A DNA stretch of 64,000 nucleotides from Paenibacillus herberti (GCF_002233675.1 NZ_NMUQ01000002.1:429852-493851); one strand, 5' to 3'. Numbered from the stretch's first letter, positions 19,973-29,333 are shown. The notes: generated by a model not told the origin, from the sequence alone. Made by a program: numbers and translations.

Positions 19973-21115
19973 TCAGTCGACCCGGTCGACCTTCCCTCCG
20001 GCTGCCTTGGATAGCCGATTGAGCAGCGCAAGGCCGATCCCGTGCGGAGGACATGCCTCCGCCCAAATGACTTCGGCTCCGCGCTCGTCGAATTCGCGCA
20101 GCGCAGCATACAGCGATTGAGCGGCTGTTTCAAGTCGTGCGAGCGACCCGCAAGCTAACACGATGTCCGCATGATAGGAGCTAGCCGTCTCGTCGTAGGC
20201 TAAAATGCCGACACGCAGTCCTTTAGCGCTAGCATGATCGGCAGCGGCTTGTATATGTGCTCGGACGGCTTCCCTTGAGCCGGCCACTAGGCGCATTTCG
20301 CCACGCGGTGCATAATGCGCGTACTTCATGCCTGGTGAGCGCGGCGCCTCGGTTACGGTGAGAGCAGATGCAATTGGCGTAGAAGAATTTTTAGCGGCAA
20401 TCCTCGAAGCAGCGGCAACGCTTGAATCCACACCCTCTAGCTCCACTTCAAAACCGGCCTCACTCAGTTGTTCCGGTGTAACCCCACCAGGACGCAGAAT
20501 GCGTACGCGCCCCGGCCCGATGCACTCCACAACAGTAGACTCCAAGCCCACTCCTGTCGGTCCTCCGTCCAAAATACCACCGATACGGCCATCCAAATCC
20601 TCCAGCACATGCCGCGCCGTCGTCGGGCTCGGCCTGCCAGAGCGATTGGCGCTTGGCGCCGCAATTGGACAGCCTGCAGCGCGGATTAGCCGTAGCGCCA
20701 ATTCATGATCCGGCATGCGGACAGCGACTGTGTCCAAACCGGCCGTTACGCGCAATGACACGGCGTCTTTTACGGCGGGCAGCACCATCGTGAACGGTCC
20801 CGGCCAGAACAGCTCCGCCAGTCTTTGCTCCGTTTCGGTTATCTGTGCCACCAGCCCATTGAGTTGTGACAGCTCCGCGATATGGACGATGAGCGGGTTG
20901 TCCGATGGCCGGCCTTTTGCCAGAAACACCTGCTCAACAGCGCTGGTGCGCCGGGCATCGGCGCCGAGACCGTACACCGTTTCAGTCGGGAACGCGACTG
21001 TCTCACCGGCAGCGAGCATAGCTCCCGCCTCGCGAATATCCGTCTCTGACGGCTCTTGCGCGGGATGAGTCGGCCAAGCCTTAGTTAGATTCTTTTTTTC
21101 TCCGTAATCGTTCAT
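19973..21115 (-). CDS. tsaC: L-threonylcarbamoyladenylate synthase (Sua5 type)
   Basis: 380-residue enzyme making threonylcarbamoyl-AMP for the t6A37 modification of ANN-decoding tRNAs. The YrdC domain (about 25-210) shows FPTETVYGLGADA, KGRPSDNPLIVHI and PSANRSGRPSPTTA. The C-terminal Sua5 domain (about 240-375) includes SPGMKYAHYAPRGEM. Two-domain YwlC-type architecture and normal length. The start is supported by MNDYGEK with a weak AAGGA 12 nt upstream. First gene of the tsaC-mntP-ywlE group. Confidence 0.93.
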   Translation of the reverse strand: MNDYGEKKNLTKAWPTHPAQEPSETDIREAGAMLAAGETVAFPTETVYGLGADARRTSAVEQVFLAKGRPSDNPLIVHIAELSQLNGLVAQITETEQRLAELFWPGPFTMVLPAVKDAVSLRVTAGLDTVAVRMPDHELALRLIRAAGCPIAAPSANRSGRPSPTTARHVLEDLDGRIGGILDGGPTGVGLESTVVECIGPGRVRILRPGGVTPEQLSEAGFEVELEGVDSSVAAASRIAAKNSSTPIASALTVTEAPRSPGMKYAHYAPRGEMRLVAGSREAVRAHIQAAADHASAKGLRVGILAYDETASSYHADIVLACGSLARLETAAQSLYAALREFDERGAEVIWAEACPPHGIGLALLNRLSKAAGGKVDRVD

Positions 21116-21529
21116 GCTGGCTTCAATCCTTCTATTGCATCTTATGACTTGTTGGATCCTTCACTCATAATCCTTGCTTAGTCACTAGTATACCTCTCCA
21201 TATCTCGCGAAACCAAGTCCCTGCCTGCTCGAAGGCGGTTCATTTTTGTAAAGGTCAGCGACCGGCCCGATCGCCAAACTATTCAAACAACAAAAATCCG
21301 GCATTCGCCATAGGGCGCTGCCGGATTGAGAGGAGCTTGCTGCTTAAGCTTACTTAGACTACCTTAAATCACCTTAGTCTACTTCAATCCGCTCGGATCT
21401 CCTATGTCTGCTTCAAGCAGACAAGATCACGCAGATGAGGCTTCGAACCGTCTCGCCGTACCACTTGCCGCTCCCAGCACCACTTCTCCGTTCAGGCCAA
21501 CACTTGCCACTTCCCGCTCCCGTCAGCAT
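21116..21529. other. Intergenic stretch between spoIIR and tsaC
   Basis: About 414 bp containing a spoIIR terminator (see 21285-21327). The rest, 21330-21529, is plain sequence with no convincing gene, repeat or RNA motif; it probably also holds the tsaC promoter near 21150-21200 (not resolved). Confidence 0.5.
21285..21327 (-). terminator. Terminator downstream of spoIIR
   Basis: On the minus strand AATCCGGCAGCGCC pairs with GGCGAATGCCGGATT and is followed by TTTGTTGTTTG. It lies about 200 nt past the spoIIR stop, so the transcript would have a long 3' tail. Confidence 0.7.
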
Positions 21530-22354
21530 TCAGCCAAATAGGCCGCGGAGAAAGCTGAACAGCGATTCTAACAGCTCCAAGATGAAAAACTTCGCTTCTG
21601 GAGCTTGGCCGTCGGCCATCTCCGCAGGAGCAGCAGCTTCGCTGGCTTTGGCGTCAGAGCCACCTTTAACTGCCGCGGTCGCCCCAGCTGCCTTTACTGC
21701 GGCACCATCGCCGGATGCAGCGGCTGCTTCTGCCTTCGGCACCGCGTCTCCGGTCGTCGAATCCACAAAGCAAAGCGGAGGGAACAGCACGCACCACCAG
21801 TTTTGCCCTTTTCCTTCGCCAAGCGTAATGCGAAGCGCTTCGTACTCGCCGGCTGGGTATACTTTTTCCCCATAGACCTTGGTCGGGAATTCCGCCATAC
21901 CAAGCTCAGCCGTAAAGCCGTAGCTGAAACCGCGCGCCTGCAGACGCTCTGCAATGACCGCTTCAATCGCCGCCATGCGGGACTGAATGACGTAACGAGC
22001 CTCTTCAATCGACTCCGGCTCCGCTGCCCAGCTATTCAATTCGGACACAATCGCATCGCGAACAACACGCTTGGTCGCTTGGTCAACTGCAGAGTCAGAG
22101 TTAGCAAGAATGCGGAGGCGGATCGCTTCGTTCGGGATGTCGCCTTGAGCTATAGCCGCATCATTGCGCGCCGACTCCCAGCTCATCAAAAGCACGGCCA
22201 GGCAGACGAGCAGATACAGATAGGACATACGGAATGGAAAACGGTAAACATGCGGTGCAGCTGTATAAGAACGGCGAACCTCGAAAGAATTAGAGCTGGA
22301 TACGGAAACATAGGAATGAGTGCGGGAAACGGAAGAATAGGGGGATTCAAGCAT
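21530..22354 (-). CDS. spoIIR: Stage II sporulation protein R
   Basis: 274-residue signal made in the forespore and secreted across the septum to trigger SpoIIGA processing of pro-sigma-E. Family core: the hydrophobic segment YLYLLVCLAVLLMSW (about 45-59), IPNEAIRLRILANSDSA (about 73-89), and GQNWWCVLFPPLCFVD (about 183-198). It has an unusually long 40-residue N-terminus, and residues 204-250 are an Ala/Gly/Lys low-complexity insertion. ATG at 22354 follows AGGAG with 8-nt spacing. A sigma-F promoter is expected but I could not place it. Confidence 0.9.
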   Translation of the reverse strand: MLESPYSSVSRTHSYVSVSSSNSFEVRRSYTAAPHVYRFPFRMSYLYLLVCLAVLLMSWESARNDAAIAQGDIPNEAIRLRILANSDSAVDQATKRVVRDAIVSELNSWAAEPESIEEARYVIQSRMAAIEAVIAERLQARGFSYGFTAELGMAEFPTKVYGEKVYPAGEYEALRITLGEGKGQNWWCVLFPPLCFVDSTTGDAVPKAEAAAASGDGAAVKAAGATAAVKGGSDAKASEAAAPAEMADGQAPEAKFFILELLESLFSFLRGLFG

Positions 22355-22460
22355 AACACAAGCTCCTCTCGGGCACCCGTCGGTACCGCCGCTTGCGTTC
22401 CGGAACGCTTTCTATCCTCCAGTATGTCCGCTCCCCGCTCTTTTAAACGATGCTATTCTA

Positions 22461-23318
22461 TTATTTTGGATCAAATGCTAGAGTTGAACTGGCCTTGCCT
22501 GAGCGCTGCTTGGCGGTCGGCTCGTCTGCCTCCTCTTCGGCTTCGGATGGGACGAGTTCCCCTTGTAGAACAGCCAGCTTTTTCATCAGCTTTTTAAGCT
22601 TGGCGGCCGCCTTCACTCTCAGCTCCAGATCATCCGAAACGACGACGCTATGCTCTCCCCGCAGAAGCGCCATCTTCAATTCCAGCGCCGTTGCCGCTTC
22701 CCGCTCCAGCTCGTTCCACACGCTACCGAACTGCAGGCATTGATGCGTATCGCTACCAGCGGTTACCGGCTTGCCCAGTTCATGCGCCAGCAGTTCTACC
22801 CGCTCGCGGGTGACGTTTTTGCTGTATCGGTAAATGTCCTTGGCATTGAGATCCAGAGCGTCCAAACGGGACAGCTGTTCCCGGGACAACCCGAGCAGTG
22901 AATTGCTCTCGCGGAACGGGTGGGCGCCGATTTTAAGCATCGAATAGTCGTCGGCATAATCCATCAGCTGATCAAACGCAACGAAGCTGCCTTTGCCAGT
23001 ATACGGTTCCAGCCTCTCTCTGAGCTCCAGCACCTCATCCTTCTTCCCGATCAGCAAAATATGCCCCTGCTCCCGAATATCCACCTCCATCCCTGGAAAC
23101 AAACTCAGCCCGTCCGCATCGTACACATGTCCGTTATAGGGAAACATCCGGTCCAGCCCCGCGTAAACTTCTTTGAAATTCCGGGTATTAAAATGCTCCG
23201 TAAGCGCCAGAGCGGTCAGACCGGCGGTCGTCGCTTCCTCCAGCATCTGGCCATAGTACGCCTCAGAAAACTCAGTTTGTTTGGAAAGCTTGGCATGGGT
23301 ATGAAGATCAATACGCAT
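22461..23318 (-). CDS. PHP-domain phosphoesterase
   Basis: 285-residue PHP-superfamily metal hydrolase related to histidinol-phosphatase and other PHP phosphoesterases. Metal-binding motifs: IDLHTHAKLS at the N-terminus, ALTEHFN (about 40), FPGMEVDI (about 74), GAHPFRE (about 133) and GSDTHQC (about 192). A charged C-terminal tail of about 60 residues (ELRVKAAAKLKKLMKKL) follows. Substrate unknown; the context (spoIIR and an ECF transporter) is not informative. ATG at 23318 follows GGAGTG. Confidence 0.8.
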   Translation of the reverse strand: MRIDLHTHAKLSKQTEFSEAYYGQMLEEATTAGLTALALTEHFNTRNFKEVYAGLDRMFPYNGHVYDADGLSLFPGMEVDIREQGHILLIGKKDEVLELRERLEPYTGKGSFVAFDQLMDYADDYSMLKIGAHPFRESNSLLGLSREQLSRLDALDLNAKDIYRYSKNVTRERVELLAHELGKPVTAGSDTHQCLQFGSVWNELEREAATALELKMALLRGEHSVVVSDDLELRVKAAAKLKKLMKKLAVLQGELVPSEAEEEADEPTAKQRSGKASSTLAFDPK

Positions 23319-23371
23319 AAGTTAGTTCACTCCTATTGAATTCGCCAGTCCGCTCAAGGGCGGGGGAGGCG

Positions 23372-24196
23372 TTATTGGACTTGCATGTACCCCAGCCAAA
23401 ACAGCAGCGCGATATAACCGGCTGTCCCACCGAGAAAAGCTCCATCGCGCCAGCTTAACTGAAGATGCGCTAGCTTCAGGCGGCGCGAAGTCGGATTTTT
23501 CATTCCGTAGGAGAATCCTCTCACCTCTAGTGCCTCTACCGTCGTTCGGGAGCGCTTCGCCGTCGCCAGCATCAACGGGTAAAAGGAAAGCACGAGCAGC
23601 TTGAGGTAATATACAGCCAGCCTGACGTAACGGAAACGGCCGGCGGCCGGCGCTTTGCCCCGCAAACGATAGGACAGCAGCACGCTGCGGAACTCCTCCA
23701 GCAGGACGGGCAAAATCCGGTACCCGTAAGACAGACTGAAGGAAAACGTCGCCGGCATGCCAAGCGCCAGCAGACCGTCGCTGATCCGCTCGGGGTCCAT
23801 CCCGGAAAATACAGTGATGCTGGCCAGCGAGACGACGCTTAGCTTAAGCGTCAGCTTGAGGAGGGGCAGTGCCGACTCGGCATCCCCGCCGAAAAAGAGC
23901 GATAGCAGGAACAACCATCCGACCTGCCCAATTAGGCCAAGGCAGAGGATGAACAGAATAAACGGCGCCGCTCGTGAGAGCACCGTCGAGGCAGCAAGCA
24001 GCAGAAACATGCCTGTCAGCACCGTCAGACTTGAGATGAACCAGGGAGCAATGGCGAAAAACAAGTACCAAATCAGCATGCTGCGAGGGTCAAGCCGTGA
24101 CAACACCGCGTGGCCGCTGCCGTACACCATGCCCATCAGCTGTGTTTGAAAGTTTTCCAGCGATAGCCGTTCAAGCCATCTGCGGGCAATTTGCAT
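23372..24196 (-). CDS. ECF transporter T component
   Basis: 274-residue membrane protein of the CbiQ/EcfT family, which couples the ATPases to the substrate-binding S component. Several membrane segments are followed by the cytoplasmic helices with the two Ala-Arg-Gly-type coupling motifs, seen here as SYRLRGKAP (about 176-184) and ALEVRGFSYG (about 224-233). Starts with ATG behind GGAGAAG and overlaps the end of the ATPase gene by 26 nt, so the three ECF genes are one transcription unit. Confidence 0.87.
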   Translation of the reverse strand: MQIARRWLERLSLENFQTQLMGMVYGSGHAVLSRLDPRSMLIWYLFFAIAPWFISSLTVLTGMFLLLAASTVLSRAAPFILFILCLGLIGQVGWLFLLSLFFGGDAESALPLLKLTLKLSVVSLASITVFSGMDPERISDGLLALGMPATFSFSLSYGYRILPVLLEEFRSVLLSYRLRGKAPAAGRFRYVRLAVYYLKLLVLSFYPLMLATAKRSRTTVEALEVRGFSYGMKNPTSRRLKLAHLQLSWRDGAFLGGTAGYIALLFWLGYMQVQ

Positions 24197-26195
24197 GACT
24201 CTTCTCCTCCACTTTCTCGGCCATTCCGTCGCTTATTCGGCTCAACATTGCCGCCGCCAGGCTAGCGGGAGTCAGCCGTGCAAGCCGGTTTCCGAAGCCA
24301 ATCCTGTCCGCCAACTCCATCAAGCTCGGCAGCATCAACCCTGCTCGGGCCATAAGCTCGCGGTCGGCGAATACCTGCTCCGGAGGGCCGTCCGCAGCCA
24401 ACCTTCCACCCTGCAGCACAAGAACTCTTGTCGCCCACTCCTGCACCAGCCCCATATCGTGGGTCGCCACGACCACGGTGCTTACATGGCTGCTTAACGC
24501 CTGCAGCGTACTTAGCAAATCGCCGCGCATCGCCATATCTAGGTTGGCAGTTGGCTCATCCAGCAGCATAACCGCCGGGCGCATGGCAGCCCCGATCGCC
24601 AGTGAACAGCGCCGCTGCTGCCCACCGCTGAGTAAGCGGGCATCACGTCCTGCCAGCTCCTCAAGTCGGAAAGCCCGCAGCATTTCCTGCAGCCGCTGCT
24701 CCGCGTCCGGCAACTTCCGGCGAATAAGCGCATAAGCGATCTCCTTACTTACGCTGTCATCGATAAACATATCCTCGGGGTTCTGGAACACATAGCCGAC
24801 CTGCTCCGACAGCAGCTCAAGCGGAACGCCAGCAGCCGGTTGACCTTGCAGGACCACTTCGCCTGCGTCAGGGCGAATGATGCCCGCTGCCAGCTTCAAC
24901 AGGGAGGACTTGCCAGCACCATTACCGCCTACGACCGCCACGCGCTCCCCCGCATGCAGCTTGAGGCTGATCCCGTCCAAAACGATTCGACGGCCTTTGC
25001 GCTGCGACCCGTAGGAGAGGGAGACCGCATTCAATTCCAATACGGCCGTGTTGGACGGTGTTTGATTCTCTAGTTCATTCTGGCCCCATCGCGCCGATTC
25101 AGAGTTATCTACCTTCTCGGATTGGATCGGAGGAACATCGGAAGCTGCCGAAGTCAATGCTGACGCTCGAACAGAGTCCGGAGCAGACGCTAGGGCAAAC
25201 ACCGGAACTGACGCTGGAGCGGACACCGGAGCTGACGCTCCAGCAGAAGCCGGAGCCGATGTTTCAAGGAGGCCGTGGAACCAGCGCACCGCCGCCTCAA
25301 GCGTAACGGGCAGATTTGTCTCGGCGAGCGGGCTCGGCGCTAATGGAGTTTCTATCTCTGTTGCAAGCAGGCTATTCAACCGGGCTGCAACTTGCGTTAC
25401 CTCCGGCGGTTGAATGCCACAACTCGCCAAATCATCCAGCCTATTCAGCGCCTGTGGAACGGGCAGCAGCCAGCGCACCCGGCCCGCATCCACCAGGCAT
25501 ACGTCACGGCAATAGTCGGCGATGAATTCAGCGTGATGCTCAATGACGATGATCGTCTTGCCCTGATCGCGGTTCAAGCGGCGCAGCAGATCGTACACCT
25601 GCCGTGCATGGGACGGGTCCAACTGGGACACCGGCTCATCAACAACGAGAATGCCGGGCTGCAGCGACAACGCCCCGGCAATGGCGAGCAGATGCCGCTG
25701 GCCGCCGCTCAACTCCCATATATACCGATCCTGCATATGAAGCAGTCCACACTGCTCCAGCGCCTGCCGTCCCAGACTGCGGTACTCTTTAATCCCATAA
25801 TTGAGCGGCGCGAAACAAGCTTCGTCCAGCACTGTAGGACGCACCAACTGATTATCAAAATCCTGATATACGTAACCGATCTGGCGCGACAGCTCTGCTA
25901 CGGAGCACTCGCCCGCATTCCGTCCTTCGATCCAAACCTCTCCTTCGAAGTCGCCCGAATAAAAGTGGGGGATCAGTCCGTTGAAAAGCTTGCACAGCGT
26001 TGATTTACCGCTGCCATTGCCGCCGATGATCGCGGTGAAGCTTCCGGTATTCAGCTGCAGCGAGGCCCCGTCCAAAACCTGGCGCTCGCCGCCGGGATAT
26101 GTAAACCGGACGTTGCGCAGATCAATGGCCGGCGGCGCTGCTGCCGCAAGCCCGGACGGCATTTCCGTCGCTGACGGCAAGTGCGTCTCAACCAT
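24171..26195 (-). CDS. ECF transporter double ATPase (A-A' fusion)
   Basis: 674-residue fusion of two ABC ATPase domains energising an ECF importer. Domain 1: Walker A GGNGSGKST (58-66), signature LSGGQ (162-166), Walker B ILVVDEP (182-188). Domain 2: Walker A GGNGAGKSS (423-431), with its own LSGGQQ and VMLLDEPTANLDM. A 75-residue Ala/Ser/Pro-rich linker (about 312-385) with a repeating ASAPxS pattern joins them. ATG at 26195 follows GGAGAG and overlaps the S-component gene by 8 nt. Most ECF systems have separate EcfA and EcfA' proteins. Confidence 0.88.
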   Translation of the reverse strand: MVETHLPSATEMPSGLAAAAPPAIDLRNVRFTYPGGERQVLDGASLQLNTGSFTAIIGGNGSGKSTLCKLFNGLIPHFYSGDFEGEVWIEGRNAGECSVAELSRQIGYVYQDFDNQLVRPTVLDEACFAPLNYGIKEYRSLGRQALEQCGLLHMQDRYIWELSGGQRHLLAIAGALSLQPGILVVDEPVSQLDPSHARQVYDLLRRLNRDQGKTIIVIEHHAEFIADYCRDVCLVDAGRVRWLLPVPQALNRLDDLASCGIQPPEVTQVAARLNSLLATEIETPLAPSPLAETNLPVTLEAAVRWFHGLLETSAPASAGASAPVSAPASVPVFALASAPDSVRASALTSAASDVPPIQSEKVDNSESARWGQNELENQTPSNTAVLELNAVSLSYGSQRKGRRIVLDGISLKLHAGERVAVVGGNGAGKSSLLKLAAGIIRPDAGEVVLQGQPAAGVPLELLSEQVGYVFQNPEDMFIDDSVSKEIAYALIRRKLPDAEQRLQEMLRAFRLEELAGRDARLLSGGQQRRCSLAIGAAMRPAVMLLDEPTANLDMAMRGDLLSTLQALSSHVSTVVVATHDMGLVQEWATRVLVLQGGRLAADGPPEQVFADRELMARAGLMLPSLMELADRIGFGNRLARLTPASLAAAMLSRISDGMAEKVEEKSHANCPQMA

Positions 26196-27069
26196 GAGGC
26201 AGCTCTCCGCTGCGGTCCGCCGTTGTTTTTTTGCGTAGCATGAACACCGCCAGAACAACAACGCTGACCAGAGCCGCTGCTCCAACACTCACCCAGATCG
26301 CTCCATCGCCCAGACGGTCGGCAAGACCACTGTCCCATGAGCCCCAGTCGAACCCGCTTTCCGAAAGCGACTCCGCGCCAAAAGCGATCAATCCCAGCAC
26401 CACTCCAACGATAGCCAGCATAGCGACGCGGCGACGGTCCGTCTCCGGCCTCAGCTTCCGCTCACGAGGCTTCATGCCGAGCAGCGGCTCGATTTTGCCA
26501 TGCAGACGCGGTACCAGATAGAGGGTTGGCAACAGCGCGAACAGAATGCCGGAGAACAGCACATCGTTGAGGAAACCAACTCCTTCTACAAGCACAACGC
26601 TCTCTGCGAGACCCGGAACGGCCTCGAATTGTTCCACACCGATTATGACTTTTCCGATATCAACAAGGCTGCTGCACAGCTGATGGATGATGACTCCCGT
26701 CATCGCAGCCGTTCCCACCTGCAGTCTGCTGCGAGGGTCACGCACCATAGATCCGGCAACAAACATCGCGAATGAAAACGTCAGGAATTTTTCCAACTCA
26801 CCGAGACCGCCGAACTGTCCTAACATCAGCTCACCGAAAATAACTTCTCCCAGCGCGGCTCCGATGGCCGCATATAACGGATGGAATAGGATGCACAGCG
26901 TAAGCGGGATGAAAGCGAAGTATTCCACGGACAGTTCAATCGGCCCCAGCTGGAGCTTTGGAATGAGCTCGGTGAACATGTTGGACAACCCGTAGAGCGA
27001 CATCGAGAGTACAAAAATCATCATTTTCTGCGAAGAGGTAAGCGTATAGCGGTCGGCTTTGCTTTTCAT
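26188..27069 (-). CDS. Putative ECF transporter S component, substrate unknown
   Basis: 293-residue membrane protein that is the first gene of the ECF operon and so likely the substrate-binding S subunit. About six hydrophobic segments fill residues 10-200 (FVLSMSLYGLSNMFTELIP, FAFIPLTLCILFHPLYAAIGAALGEVIFGE). Two extra C-terminal helices (about 220-240 and 262-282) precede a charged tail, more than the usual six-helix S fold. It does not match thiamine, biotin, riboflavin or cobalt S components that I know. ATG at 27069 follows GGGGG. The divergent RpiR regulator hints at a sugar or sugar-phosphate-related substrate. Confidence 0.7.
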   Translation of the reverse strand: MKSKADRYTLTSSQKMMIFVLSMSLYGLSNMFTELIPKLQLGPIELSVEYFAFIPLTLCILFHPLYAAIGAALGEVIFGELMLGQFGGLGELEKFLTFSFAMFVAGSMVRDPRSRLQVGTAAMTGVIIHQLCSSLVDIGKVIIGVEQFEAVPGLAESVVLVEGVGFLNDVLFSGILFALLPTLYLVPRLHGKIEPLLGMKPRERKLRPETDRRRVAMLAIVGVVLGLIAFGAESLSESGFDWGSWDSGLADRLGDGAIWVSVGAAALVSVVVLAVFMLRKKTTADRSGELPHG

Positions 27070-27120
27070 GGAACAACCCCCCAGATCGGATTTCTTTCAT
27101 CTTAGAGGCCCTGTATTAAA

Positions 27121-27190
27121 ACAAAACTGTTGTTTTGTCAACGCTGTGTAATTTTTATTAGATTATTATGTGAATGTAATTTTTATTACA
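27121..27190. promoter_or_regulatory. Putative RpiR operators between ECF operon and regulator
   Basis: TGTAATTTTTATTACA (27175-27190) is a palindrome, and a one-base variant TGTAATTTTTATTAGA lies at 27147-27162, 28 bp centre to centre. A second kind of inverted repeat, ACAAAAC-TGTT-GTTTTGT, is at 27121-27138. The right-hand site abuts the regulator's -10, so autoregulation is plausible. Binding by the neighbouring RpiR protein is inference. Confidence 0.6.
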
Positions 27191-27208
27191 AAACAAGACA
27201 TGGAATGA

Positions 27209-27214
27209 TATAAT
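27209..27214 (+). promoter_or_regulatory. -10 element of the rpiR-like gene
   Basis: Perfect TATAAT at 27209-27214; the -35 region at 17-nt spacing is weak (TTACAA) and overlaps the operator palindrome. The element includes the first two bases of an upstream in-frame ATG (27213), so that ATG cannot be the start for this promoter. Confidence 0.55.
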
Positions 27215-27251
27215 GAGGTCTACTTCCGAAGTAAAGCGAGGGTATCTTGAA

Positions 27252-28088
27252 ATGGTTCTTTTTGCAGACAAAAGCGTGTTAACGCCAAGCCAACAGAGGC
27301 TGGCCGACTTCATCGAACGAAATCCGGAGGAAGTGTTATTTCTAACCGAGCAAGAAATCGCAAACCGCATAGGTGTCAGCATCGCCACCGTATCCCGCTT
27401 CTGGCGGACGGTCGGCTACGACAATATAAAAGCATTCAAAGCCAAACTTCGCGGTGCGGCGGACGCGACGCCTTCGCTCAAGCTGGAGACGACAATTGCT
27501 GGGCTTGATCCCGCCAGCCTGCCGGCCCGCATGCTGGAGCTGACGATCGCCCATCTGGAGCGCACCGCTCGCGAGCTGCGGCCGGAGGAATTAGAGGAGA
27601 CGGCGCGTTTCATGAGTGCCGCCCGCCGGATCTATGTTCATGCCCCGGGACCTTCCCGGGCGCTCGGCGAACTGCTCTCGTTCCGGCTCAGCCGCTTCGG
27701 CCTCACGGTGCAGCTGATGGCCGGAAGCGGCCACGAGCTGTTAGAATCACTGGCCCAACTGCAAAGCGACGACGCCGTATTGCTGTTCAGTTTTACGCGG
27801 ATGTTACCTGAGACGGAGGTGATTCTGGACTGCATTGGACGCATCGGCTGCCCGGGGGCGCTGCTGACCGACCGCGAGGAATTACGATACGGTCATCCTG
27901 TGCGCAACTCCTTTTGGGTCAGTCGGGGCGAGCTGGGAGAGTTCCACTCCATGACGACGCCGCTGCTGCTGATCGAACAGCTTATTCTGAGCATCGGTCT
28001 GCTGCAAAAAGAAACCGTGCTGAAAAGGCTGGATGTGCTGTCCGAGCTTCGCGGCCGCTACGCCTCCAAACTGCCGCGAGGCCGTTGA
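27252..28088 (+). CDS. MurR/RpiR-family transcriptional regulator
   Basis: 278 residues from ATG at 27252 (MVLFADKSVLTPSQQRL). The N-terminal RpiR helix-turn-helix (about 5-75) shows FLTEQEIANRIGVSIATVSRFWRTVGYDNIKAFK. The C-terminal SIS domain (about 100-240) is of the type that binds phosphosugars (IYVHAPGPSRALGELLSFRLSRFG, DAVLLFSFTR). GAGGG lies about 9 nt upstream; an earlier ATG at 27213 overlaps the -10 and is rejected. Divergent from the ECF importer operon, which it probably controls in response to a phosphorylated sugar-like effector (inference). Confidence 0.87.
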   Translation: MVLFADKSVLTPSQQRLADFIERNPEEVLFLTEQEIANRIGVSIATVSRFWRTVGYDNIKAFKAKLRGAADATPSLKLETTIAGLDPASLPARMLELTIAHLERTARELRPEELEETARFMSAARRIYVHAPGPSRALGELLSFRLSRFGLTVQLMAGSGHELLESLAQLQSDDAVLLFSFTRMLPETEVILDCIGRIGCPGALLTDREELRYGHPVRNSFWVSRGELGEFHSMTTPLLLIEQLILSIGLLQKETVLKRLDVLSELRGRYASKLPRGR

Positions 28089-28108
28089 CCGCGTTCCCGG
28101 GCTGGAGC

Positions 28109-29224
28109 TCAAACCCGAGCTCGAGCGTCCCCCGAGCCGGTACGCACCGCAATCACATGACGCTGGATACCGCCATAGTCGGTCACGATGGAAATATCAT
28201 CCCAGTGGCCGATTGCCTCCAGCAGCTGGGCTACATCCCGAGCTTGGCCGATGCCCAGCTCAAAAGCAACAATCGAAGGCAGCTGCGACAAACCACTCAG
28301 CTGTTCCGCCATGCGGCGGTACGGATCAAGCCCGTCCGTTCCGCCATCCAGCGCCAGCACAGGCTCATAGTCGCGCACCTCACGCTGCAAGCCGGGCAGA
28401 TCACCAGCCGGAATATAGGGCGGATTGGACACGAGAATGTCCAGCTTCAGCCCGGCATACTCCCCGCCGGCAGCGGCGAGGAAGGGAGCCAGTAAATCCC
28501 CTTCTGCAAAAGCTCGAACCTGCGCGCCGAGCCGCTCCGCATTGGCCCGTGCCGCCGCAAGCGCCGCAGGCGACAGGTCGGAGGCGTACACCCGCCACTC
28601 AGGGCGTTCCGCCGCAAGCGTCAGTGCAATCGCACCGCTGCCCGTGCCAACGTCGAGGACGACCGGACTAGACACTGCGCGAGCGCCTTGTGCGAACTGT
28701 TCCACAGCTTGGACATTCGTATCGTCTGAATTTCCATTCACGCGGCCAGGCTGCGCAGCCAGCGCCCCGTCGGAGCCCCTAGCCTCCGCAGCGGCAGACC
28801 CGTCCTTGCGATCCAAGTCCAACACTGCCGCCGACTCCGGCCACAGTCGATCGGCCGCCTTCAGTACGGCCTCGACAAGCAGCTCCGTCTCCGGCCGCGG
28901 AATAAGCACCGCTGGAGATACGGCGAATGCCCGGCCGTAAAACCATTGTTCACCGGCGATATACTGCGCCGGCTCCCCCAGACCCTTACGGCCGACCGCC
29001 TCCGCCCAAGCCGCCGCCCGCTCCGCTGGAAAAGCATCGCGCGCACTGAGCATCAGCTCGGTGCGGCTTTTTTGCAGCACATGCTGAAGCAGCAGCGACA
29101 CATTGTCCTCCGGCTCGTCTACTCCCTGTTCCTGCAAGTATGCGGCAGCATGTCGTCGAGCTTCACCCACCGTCAAGCCATGCGGCAGCTCATATTCTCC
29201 AAACCTTTGTGCAGCCTTCTCCAT
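28109..29224 (-). CDS. prmC: Release factor glutamine methyltransferase
   Basis: 371-residue SAM-dependent enzyme that N5-methylates the GGQ glutamine of release factors. N-terminal helical domain (about 1-85) with IPRPETELLVE at 108-118; motif I DVGTGSG at 191-197; catalytic NPPYIP at 267-272. About 85 residues longer than usual because of an Ala/Asp/Gly-rich insertion (about 128-187) between the helical and catalytic domains. ATG at 29224 follows AAGGAG. It lies just downstream of prfA, encoding its substrate, with a hairpin between them. Confidence 0.92.
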   Translation of the reverse strand: MEKAAQRFGEYELPHGLTVGEARRHAAAYLQEQGVDEPEDNVSLLLQHVLQKSRTELMLSARDAFPAERAAAWAEAVGRKGLGEPAQYIAGEQWFYGRAFAVSPAVLIPRPETELLVEAVLKAADRLWPESAAVLDLDRKDGSAAAEARGSDGALAAQPGRVNGNSDDTNVQAVEQFAQGARAVSSPVVLDVGTGSGAIALTLAAERPEWRVYASDLSPAALAAARANAERLGAQVRAFAEGDLLAPFLAAAGGEYAGLKLDILVSNPPYIPAGDLPGLQREVRDYEPVLALDGGTDGLDPYRRMAEQLSGLSQLPSIVAFELGIGQARDVAQLLEAIGHWDDISIVTDYGGIQRHVIAVRTGSGDARARV

Positions 29225-29333
29225 TCGTTCTTCTCCTTCCATTAAGTCAGTATCGAGCAAAATAACGGTCGCCTGACTATAGTTTTCCTAGCCATCACCA
29301 ACCCACAGCCGTAGTCCGTTCGTAGCCATTGCC

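Noticed and set aside
24171-27069. Cobalt or nickel ECF transporter (cbi operon)
   Set aside because: There is no CbiM/CbiN-like protein and no cobalamin riboswitch; only the T subunit resembles CbiQ.
27213-27251. Upstream ATG as start of the RpiR-family regulator
   Set aside because: It overlaps a perfect -10 element and lacks a good ribosome binding site; ATG 27252 has GAGGG upstream.
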